Shown here piece by piece: positions 57,940-64,000 of a stretch of DNA of 64,000 bases. Source of the DNA: Microlunatus speluncae (GTDB lineage: Bacteria; Actinomycetota; Actinomycetes; Propionibacteriales; Propionibacteriaceae); the NCBI RefSeq assembly GCF_009299835.1, contig NZ_VKCZ01000020.1:558001-622000 (forward strand). The letters are read 5' to 3'. How positions within the stretch are numbered: the first letter of the stretch is position 1; every line of letters begins with the position of its first letter. Under the pieces are notes generated by a model. The model made no database searches. It was not told the DNA's origin and saw nothing but the letters and a program-made list of their open reading frames with translations. The position numbers and the translations under genes were made by a program.

Positions 57940-60720
57940 ATGCTGGCTGCGGATACGTCTCAGCACCACCTTGTCGGCCGACGGCAGGAGCGCCAGATCC
58001 TGGCTGACTTCATCGGCACGCCCGAGGCCCGGGTGCTGGTCGTCTCCGGCCCGGCCGGCATCGGCAAATCGTCCCTGGTCGAGGCGGCCCTGGTCGACGC
58101 CGAGGTCGAGCTCGACGTCACCCGGATCCGGTACACCCCCAGCGACGAACCCTTCCGGACCGCGCTGGATCTGATCCACGGGCTCGGCCTGCGCCGCTTC
58201 GCCCGGGGCGGCGGCGACGCCGCGCTCCGGCTGTTCCGCTCGCTGGTCCTGCCCGAGGACGGCAGCGAGGCGGACTGCGGCCGGGTGGTCGACCGGCTGT
58301 CCGGCTTGATCAGCAAGATCGGCCGCGGGGTCCGGCGGCGGTCGGTGATCGTGCACGAGAACTTCCATCTCAGCGATCCGGCGACCGTCGAGCTGTGCTG
58401 CGAGGTCCTGCGCCGGGCCGACCTGTGGCCCTGGCTGCACCTGGTGGTGGTCGACTCGACCCTGGCCGAGCGGCTGAGCCGGCACCCGACGATCGAGCTG
58501 GGTGGACTCGACCACCAGTCCTGCCGGGCGCTGGTCGCCGAGACGACCGGGGCGCCGGTCGCGGCGGCGGTGGCCGACCAGCTCCGCCGGCTCAGCAACG
58601 GCAACCCGACCCTGCTCCGATCCCTCGCGGTGCAACAGACGCCGGACCGGCTGGCCGGCGCCGCGCCGCTGTCGGTCGACCTGGGCGCGACCGGCGAGGC
58701 GACCCGCTGGGTGGCGGACCGGACGGCCGGGCTGGCGCCGTCGGAGCTGGCCCTGCTGGCCGTACTCGCCGATCACCGGCGGATACCGGCCGAGGTCGTC
58801 GCCGAGCTCGGCCCCGACGCGGCCGCCGCCGCGGCGCGGCTGGCGCACCACGGATTGCTGCGGTCCGACGGCACCGGCTGGCTCGTCCTCGAACCGTTGG
58901 TCGCGCACTGGGCCGAGACCCAGGCGCGGCCGGCCGAGCGCGAGCGCTGGCACCGGCGCACCGGCGAGGCCTTCGGCCGCACCGGCGACCGGGCCGCGGT
59001 GCTCGGTCACCGGTCGCGGCTGCCCGACGAGCCGGCGGAGACGTTCCAGCGGCTGGCCGCCGTCGGCCGCCGGCTGCTGGCGGACGGCGAGAGCGAGGCG
59101 GCGACCCGGCTGCTCGACGTGGGGCTGCAGCGGCCGCCGGCCGGCTCGGTGGCCGAGCTGTCCGCGCTGCGGGCCCGGGCCCGGCTGGAGCAGGGGTTCG
59201 TCGAGGCCGCTCTGGCCGACACCGACACCGGGCTGGCGCACGCCGTGGACCCGCACACCGAGCTCGCCCTCCGGGTCACCGAGCTGGAGGCGCGGAGCCT
59301 GTCCGGCGAGCACGACCCGAGTCCGCTGACCCCGGACCGACTGCCGGGCCGGTTCGGCTCTCCCGCCGGAGAGTACGACTGGCTGCTGCTCCGGGCGGCC
59401 CACCTGAATGTCGCACTCGGCGCGCTGACCGAGGCGACCGCGATCCTGGACCGGGTCGAGGCCGCCGCCGACGCGCCGCCCGCGCTGCGCCGGGTCCGCG
59501 ACGTCGTGGCAGCACTGATCGCGGTCCGGGCCGGCGGCGCCGGTACGGCCTCGGCGGTCGGACTGCTCCGCGGCGGGCTGCCGGAGGACTGCCCGGCGGG
59601 CTGGTCGGCGCTGGTCGCCGACATGGCCGACGTGCTGCTCGCCGCCGGCGAACCGCGGGCGGCCCGGGATCTGGTGGTGCCGCAGCTGACCGACCCGAGC
59701 CGGCACTCGATGCTGGCCGAGGTCAACCTGACCGCGCGGCTGATCGCGGTCGACCTCTGGGACGGCCGCTATCCGGTGGCCGACCGGCGGATCGGCGAAC
59801 TGGTCCGGCGCTACCCGCCGGCCGGTGGCATGCTGCCGCTGGCCGGCGCGGCGGTACGGATCCGGGCCGCGCTGGGTGAGCCGCCCCGAGCCGAGGAGGC
59901 GGTCGCCCTACGATCGCGGCAGCCCAGCGCGCCGGGCCTGGCTCCGTTCGACGCCGACCTGGGTCAGGCCTTCCTGATCACCGGTGATCACCGCCGGGCC
60001 GCGACCCTGTTGGACGGCGCCCTCCGGTCCTGCGCCCCGTTGCGCCGGCCGGCGGCCGCGGTGCGGGCGGACCTGATCGAGGCGCTGGTCGCCCTCGGTC
60101 GCCACGACGACGCGGTCGCGGTGCTGCGCGGGCACTGCCAGGATCTGGACCCGGGCAGCGCCCGGACCGGTGCGCTGCTGGCGCGCTGCCGGGCCCTGAC
60201 CGCGGCCCCGGAGGCGGCCGACGCCGCCTTCGACCAGGCGCTCGAGCTGTGCACCGACGAGGTGCCCGAGGTCGATCGCGGACGTACCCTGCTCGCCCGG
60301 GCCCGCAGTCGGCTGGCGGCCGAGGACCGGGATCGCGGCCTGCGGGATCTTCGCGGTGCGCGCGACCTGATGGGGCTGCTGAAGCTGGAGGGCTGGGTCC
60401 GGCACATCGACCGGCTGGCGCAGAGGCACGCGGCACCACCCCTGGTGCTGGCCCCGCCGGTGCCGGCCGATCCCTGGCGGGGCGTCGTCCGGGACAGTGA
60501 CCGCGAGCTCCTGGTCGGTGTGGCGACCGGGCTCACTCATGATCAACTCGCCCGGAACAGCTACGTGTCGCGGCGGACGATCGCCAACCGGCTGAAGACC
60601 CTGTACGACCTCGTCGGCGTCGGCAGCAAATCGGAGCTGGTGATGCTGGTGATGCGCAACCCACCGACCTGGATGGGTGATCAGGTTCGGGAGGGACCGC
60701 CGTCGACCGAATCGGCGTGA
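57940..60720 (+). CDS. LAL-type (AAA plus LuxR HTH) large transcriptional regulator
   Basis: 926 residues. An N-terminal ATPase carries Walker A GPAGIGKSS (Lys43), but Walker B reads VIVHENFHLSD where LAL/MalT proteins have a DD pair, so ATP hydrolysis may be lost. The middle (about 350-830) is helical repeat, TPR-like. The C-terminal LuxR HTH is LVGVATGLTHDQLARNSYVS followed by RRTIANRLKTLYDL. Such regulators respond to carbon or antibiotic signals. Its target is unknown. Its end overlaps the convergent 60681 gene. Confidence 0.86.
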   Translation: MLAADTSQHHLVGRRQERQILADFIGTPEARVLVVSGPAGIGKSSLVEAALVDAEVELDVTRIRYTPSDEPFRTALDLIHGLGLRRFARGGGDAALRLFRSLVLPEDGSEADCGRVVDRLSGLISKIGRGVRRRSVIVHENFHLSDPATVELCCEVLRRADLWPWLHLVVVDSTLAERLSRHPTIELGGLDHQSCRALVAETTGAPVAAAVADQLRRLSNGNPTLLRSLAVQQTPDRLAGAAPLSVDLGATGEATRWVADRTAGLAPSELALLAVLADHRRIPAEVVAELGPDAAAAAARLAHHGLLRSDGTGWLVLEPLVAHWAETQARPAERERWHRRTGEAFGRTGDRAAVLGHRSRLPDEPAETFQRLAAVGRRLLADGESEAATRLLDVGLQRPPAGSVAELSALRARARLEQGFVEAALADTDTGLAHAVDPHTELALRVTELEARSLSGEHDPSPLTPDRLPGRFGSPAGEYDWLLLRAAHLNVALGALTEATAILDRVEAAADAPPALRRVRDVVAALIAVRAGGAGTASAVGLLRGGLPEDCPAGWSALVADMADVLLAAGEPRAARDLVVPQLTDPSRHSMLAEVNLTARLIAVDLWDGRYPVADRRIGELVRRYPPAGGMLPLAGAAVRIRAALGEPPRAEEAVALRSRQPSAPGLAPFDADLGQAFLITGDHRRAATLLDGALRSCAPLRRPAAAVRADLIEALVALGRHDDAVAVLRGHCQDLDPGSARTGALLARCRALTAAPEAADAAFDQALELCTDEVPEVDRGRTLLARARSRLAAEDRDRGLRDLRGARDLMGLLKLEGWVRHIDRLAQRHAAPPLVLAPPVPADPWRGVVRDSDRELLVGVATGLTHDQLARNSYVSRRTIANRLKTLYDLVGVGSKSELVMLVMRNPPTWMGDQVREGPPSTESA

Positions 60721-61046
60721 TCGGCGTCGAGCTCGGCCGCGGTCCGGGGAAAGGTCCAGGCCTCGATCAACTCGAGCCGGTCCAGCAGCTCATGCCGTGA
60801 CCGGTAGCGCAGGGCGTCGGTGGGCCGGTCGAACTGCAACGGCCCCTCGACCACATACCCGCCGGCAGCATGATCGACCAGGACACAGGCGCCGGTCGCG
60901 AACAGCCGCGGATCGGGCCGTCGGCCCCGGTGGCACCACTCCCAGGCCCGGTGGTCGTCGATCGACCGCCAGCCGCGGCTGAGCAGGATCGCGCCGAGCA
61001 CGGAGTCCGTGTCCTGATCGGTGGTGTGAGTGTCCCCGATCGACAA
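60681..61046 (-). CDS. Small hypothetical protein
   Basis: 121 residues, no recognised domain; rich in Trp, His and Arg in its middle (SIDDHRAWEWCHRGRRPD). I count it as real because a strong Shine-Dalgarno (GGGAGGAG) lies 6 bases before the TTG start at 61046. It overlaps the 3' end of the LAL gene by 40 bases on the opposite strand. Confidence 0.6.
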   Translation of the reverse strand: MSIGDTHTTDQDTDSVLGAILLSRGWRSIDDHRAWEWCHRGRRPDPRLFATGACVLVDHAAGGYVVEGPLQFDRPTDALRYRSRHELLDRLELIEAWTFPRTAAELDADHADSVDGGPSRT

Positions 61047-61131
61047 CTGCCGCTCCTCCCGAAGTTCTGCGGTCAGGTCGAGTTCTCACCGTAACGCGCA
61101 TCTCGGGTCTTCGGGCGGGGTGTGGAAAAAC

Positions 61132-61208
61132 GACGAAGGTGTGACCGGCTGATCATTACCTCGGGGAGTGAGTTCCGAGGCCGACCCACAGCCGGTCACA
61201 CCTTCGTC
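61132..61208. repeat. Long inverted repeat before the chaplin-like gene end
   Basis: Perfect 20-base arms (GACGAAGGTGTGACCGGCTG and its complement) with a 37-base loop that holds CCTCGG/CCGAGG. Same architecture as the repeats at 11084 and 14992. It lies between the 60681 gene start and the end of the chaplin-like gene. Confidence 0.9.
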
Positions 61209-61300
61209 TTCTATCTTTCAAGCTCCCCGATCGGTGCCCGGGTCACTCCTGCAGAGCGTGACCCGGGACGACGATGCGAGGTGTCGTGGGGCGAGCGAAC

Positions 61301-61933
61301 TCAGTTCTCCTGAACGGAGTCCTGGCTGCAGGCGCGAACGAACTCGGCCGAGTTGTCGTCGGACAGGATGCCGACCAGACCGCTGACCACACCGGCGCCA
61401 CCGACCGCGTTGATCGGGACGTCGTTGTTGCAGACCTGGAACGGGCCGACGTTGTTGTCGCTGATCTCGACCAGCGAGCCGCCGGAGCCCATCTCGTACC
61501 AGGTGGCCTTGTCCAGCGTGACCGGGCCCTCAGCGTCGTTGTACTGCGAGTTGACCTGATCGCAGTTGCGGATCTCGGTCAGCGAGTTGCCATCGGAACC
61601 GAGGATGGCGAACAGGCCGGAGGCGTCCACAGCGCCACCAACGGCGTTGATCGGGACGTCGTTGTTGCAAGCCTGGAACGGGCCCAGGTTGTTGTCGGTG
61701 ATCTCGACCAGACCGCCGCCGGCCTTCTGGACGCCGTACCAGCGGGTGCCCTCGTCGCCCGGGGCGAGCGCGGTCTTGGCCTGGCCTTCGTCCTGGCTTC
61801 CACCGAGGAGCCCACCCAGGATGGGCAGCTCCGGCAGGCCCGGAATGATCTCGGCGCTCGCGGTCGAGGCGGCGCCAACGGTCAGGAGCGCGGCAGCAGC
61901 CGCGGTCACTGCAACCCTACGGAAAACAGACAT
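61301..61933 (-). CDS. Secreted protein with two chaplin/rodlin-like repeats
   Basis: 210 residues. A signal peptide with likely cleavage after ASA (residue 27). The mature protein holds two imperfect copies of about 60 residues, each with LVEI-DNN-GPFQ-CNNDVPINAVGG and a second cysteine near its end (IRNCDQ, VRACSQ). Chaplins and related surface proteins have two cysteines per module and a hydrophobic, NVxG-rich core; the similarity is by pattern only. It could be a surface-active or cell-wall-associated protein. I do not know its role. Confidence 0.75.
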   Translation of the reverse strand: MSVFRRVAVTAAAAALLTVGAASTASAEIIPGLPELPILGGLLGGSQDEGQAKTALAPGDEGTRWYGVQKAGGGLVEITDNNLGPFQACNNDVPINAVGGAVDASGLFAILGSDGNSLTEIRNCDQVNSQYNDAEGPVTLDKATWYEMGSGGSLVEISDNNVGPFQVCNNDVPINAVGGAGVVSGLVGILSDDNSAEFVRACSQDSVQEN

Positions 61934-62093
61934 GCAGAGTGAGCCTTTCAGGGGGGTACTTAGGGGGATGACTTCCTTGCGCTCCCAAGCTAGGGAAGGC
62001 TCATCGGTCTGGCCACGCCGAATGCAACGATCCGCCCGGCTCTGCACGTTTTCTGCACACATTGCATTCCCGGGCCCCCGAACCCGCGGGTCA

Positions 62094-62124
62094 TTGACCT
62101 CAACCTCTGTTGAAGTTCTACATT
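62094..62124 (+). promoter_or_regulatory. MerR/SoxR-type promoter of the ABC exporter gene
   Basis: A -35 TTGACC and a -10 TACATT are separated by exactly 19 bases, the overlong spacer used by MerR-family activators. Within it CCTCAACCTCTGTTGAAG (62098-62115) matches the SoxR box arms CCTCAA/TTGAGG at 11 of 12 positions. Transcription would begin at about 62131, at or just before the start codon, so the message may be leaderless. Confidence 0.65.
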
Positions 62125-62137
62125 GTTCCGCGTGAGC

Positions 62138-64000
62138 ATGGAGATCGTTGCCTGGAACTCGTTGTACAACGCGATGCACGCCGCCCAGGACCGGCGTCCC
62201 TTTTCGATGGCGACCCTGCGCCGGATCTTCCGGTTCGTCCGGGGTCATCGCGCACAGTTGATCGGCTTCGTCGCACTCAGCGTGGTCACGGCCGTGCTGG
62301 CCGTCGCGACCCCGCTGCTGGCCGGCCAGGTGATCGATGCGCTCTTCGCCGGCACGGCGTTCGCGGTGGTGTTGCGGCTCGCGATCATCATCGCGGTGAT
62401 CGCGATCGCCGAGGCCGGGTTCGGGATCGTGACCCGGCTGCTGTCGGCCCGGATCGGTGAGGGTTTGATCTTGGACCTGCGCCAGGCCGTCTACGACCAC
62501 GTACAGAAGATGCCGATCGCGTTCTTCACCCGGACCCGGACCGGCGCGCTGGTCAGCCGGTTGAACAACGACGTGATCGGCGCCCAGCGGGCCTTCTCCG
62601 AGACCCTGTCCGGAGTGATCGGCAACATCGTTGCGGTCGTGCTGACCTTGATCGTGATGCTCAGCCTGTCCTGGCAGGTCACCGTCTGCGCGTTGATCTT
62701 GTTGCCGATCTTCGTCCTGCCGGCGCGGCGGATGGGGTCGCGGCTGGCCCGGCTGGAGCGCGAGGCGGCCAACCACAACTCGGTGATGAGCACGACGATG
62801 ACCGAGCGGTTCTCCGCACCGGGCGCGACCCTGGTGAAGCTGTTCGCGCAGCCGGAACGGGAGTCGGCCGAGTTCGGCGCCCGGGCCGCGCGGGTGCGCG
62901 ACATCGGCGTCCGGACCGCGATGGTGCAGGTCGTCTTCGTCACCGCGCTCACCCTGGTCTCGGCGTTGGCCCTGGCGCTGACGTACGGGCTGGGTGGGTT
63001 CTTCGTCCTGTCCGGGTCTCTGGAGGCCGGTGCCGTCGTGTCGCTGGCCCTGTTGCTGACCCGGCTGTACGCACCGCTGACCGCGCTGGCCAGCGCCCGG
63101 GTCGAGGTGATGAGCGCGCTGGTCAGCTTCGACCGGGTGTTCGAGGTGCTGGACCTGAAGCCGTTGATCACCGAGAAGGAGGAGCCGGTCGAGCAGGCGC
63201 CGGACGGCCCGGTGTCGGTCGAGCTGGACGGCATCGACTTCGCCTATCCGTCGGCGGACAAGGTGTCGCTGGCCTCGCTGGAGGAGGTCGCGGTGCTCGA
63301 TCCGCGGGCCGGCGCCCAGGTGCTGCACGAGGTGTCGTTCCGGGCCGAGCCGGGCCAGATGGTGGCCCTGGTCGGGTCCTCCGGGGCGGGCAAGTCGACC
63401 ATCGCGCAGTTGATCACTCGTTTGTACGACGTCGACGGCGGCGCGGTCCGGCTGTCCGGCGTAGACGTCCGTGATCTTTCCTTCGCGGCCCTGCGCTCGA
63501 CCGTCGGCCTGGTCACCCAGGACGGCCATCTGTTCCACGAGTCGATCCGGCAGAACCTGCAGCTGGCCAAGCCCGGCGCGACCGACGACGAGATCTGGAG
63601 TGCGCTGGAACGGGCCCGGCTGCGGCCACTGGTCGAGTCGCTGCCGGACGGCCTGGACACGGTCGTCGGCGAACGCGGCTACCGGCTGTCCGGCGGCGAA
63701 CGGCAACGGCTGACCATCGCCCGGCTGCTGCTCACCGGCCCGCGGGTGGTGATCTTGGACGAGGCCACCGCCCACCTCGACTCGACCTCCGAGGCCGCCG
63801 TCCAGGCGGCGCTGGAGAATGCCCTGGAAGGCCGCACCGCGATCGTGATCGCGCACCGCCTGTCCACCGTCCGCAACGCCGACCAGATCGTGGTCCTGGA
63901 GGCCGGCCGCGTCGTCGAGCGGGGCCGGCACGAAGAACTGCTGGCCGTCGGCGGCCGCTACGCCGAGCTCTACGCGACCCAGTTCGCAACCTCGCCCACC
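62138..64000 (+). CDS. ABC exporter (fused membrane and ATPase domains), 3' end cut
   Basis: At least 621 residues; open to the right edge with no stop. The N-terminal domain has six membrane helices of the type I exporter. The ATPase is intact: Walker A GSSGAGKST (about 412), signature LSGGE, Walker B VVILDEAT, H-switch AHRLS. It probably exports a drug or lipid. No good Shine-Dalgarno precedes ATG 62138 (or GTG 62132), in line with the leaderless promoter. A SoxR-type box suggests induction by redox-active compounds. Confidence 0.92.
   Translation, partial: MEIVAWNSLYNAMHAAQDRRPFSMATLRRIFRFVRGHRAQLIGFVALSVVTAVLAVATPLLAGQVIDALFAGTAFAVVLRLAIIIAVIAIAEAGFGIVTRLLSARIGEGLILDLRQAVYDHVQKMPIAFFTRTRTGALVSRLNNDVIGAQRAFSETLSGVIGNIVAVVLTLIVMLSLSWQVTVCALILLPIFVLPARRMGSRLARLEREAANHNSVMSTTMTERFSAPGATLVKLFAQPERESAEFGARAARVRDIGVRTAMVQVVFVTALTLVSALALALTYGLGGFFVLSGSLEAGAVVSLALLLTRLYAPLTALASARVEVMSALVSFDRVFEVLDLKPLITEKEEPVEQAPDGPVSVELDGIDFAYPSADKVSLASLEEVAVLDPRAGAQVLHEVSFRAEPGQMVALVGSSGAGKSTIAQLITRLYDVDGGAVRLSGVDVRDLSFAALRSTVGLVTQDGHLFHESIRQNLQLAKPGATDDEIWSALERARLRPLVESLPDGLDTVVGERGYRLSGGERQRLTIARLLLTGPRVVILDEATAHLDSTSEAAVQAALENALEGRTAIVIAHRLSTVRNADQIVVLEAGRVVERGRHEELLAVGGRYAELYATQFATSPT

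Overview
The window is 64 kb of very GC-rich DNA (by eye about 70%), with GTG and TTG starts, many 1-4 base gene overlaps, and an actinobacterial gene set: a siderophore-interacting protein behind an IdeR-like box, RDD/FHA proteins, a CGNR zinc-finger regulator, a dCTP deaminase, a LAL-type LuxR regulator, a LigD-like polymerase and a DUF4097 protein. It looks like ordinary chromosome of a soil-type actinobacterium, possibly Propionibacteriales; that placement is inference. I see no rRNA, tRNA, phage, CRISPR array, insertion sequence or biosynthetic cluster.

Layout. 0-2.2 kb: a sugar ABC importer (binding protein cut by the left edge, two permeases) with two LacI-type operators. 2.3-13 kb: single housekeeping and stress genes (TauE-type permease, APH-like kinase, S51 peptidase, cupin, P-loop kinase, ArsR plus SRPBCC pair, ECF sigma factor, GyrI-like protein, MFS, HIT, lipoprotein, GNAT, cis-prenyltransferase). 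13-18 kb: PhoX phosphatase, RsmC-like methyltransferase coupled to an adenosine deaminase-family gene, and the siderophore-interacting protein. 18-22 kb: two FHA proteins and dcd. 22-30 kb: a DUF4097/ribbon-helix-helix pair, a flavin disulfide reductase, a CMD/AhpD-like protein, a divergent MFS/CGNR pair and a large membrane Fe-S oxidoreductase. 30-40 kb: a Pro/Gln-rich membrane protein, a dipeptide importer (A-B-C-D, no F), then an OpuC-like importer whose only ATPase has lost its catalytic residues. 40-50 kb: DoxX-like protein, LigD-type polymerase, MFS, APH-like kinase, family-A polymerase, and a FAD oxidase divergent from a WYL regulator. 50-64 kb: LysR/aldo-keto reductase pair, methyltransferase, Gfo/Idh/MocA oxidoreductase, a two-component system split by a hydrolase, a LAL regulator, a duplicated secreted chaplin-like protein, and an ABC exporter behind a SoxR/MerR-type promoter, cut by the right edge.

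Two things stand out. First, the OpuC-like operon at 36.3-39.9 kb encodes an ATPase altered at the Walker A lysine, Q-loop, signature, Walker B glutamate and H-switch, in an intact, tightly overlapped operon. Second, the spaces between genes are full of structured palindromes: a 54-68 bp family with co-varying arms (at least seven copies, one of which supplies the end of an MFS gene), a CCGACCCGTCA-ended family, five nested inverted repeats of unrelated sequence but like architecture, and a 0.7-kb array of palindromic tandem repeats.
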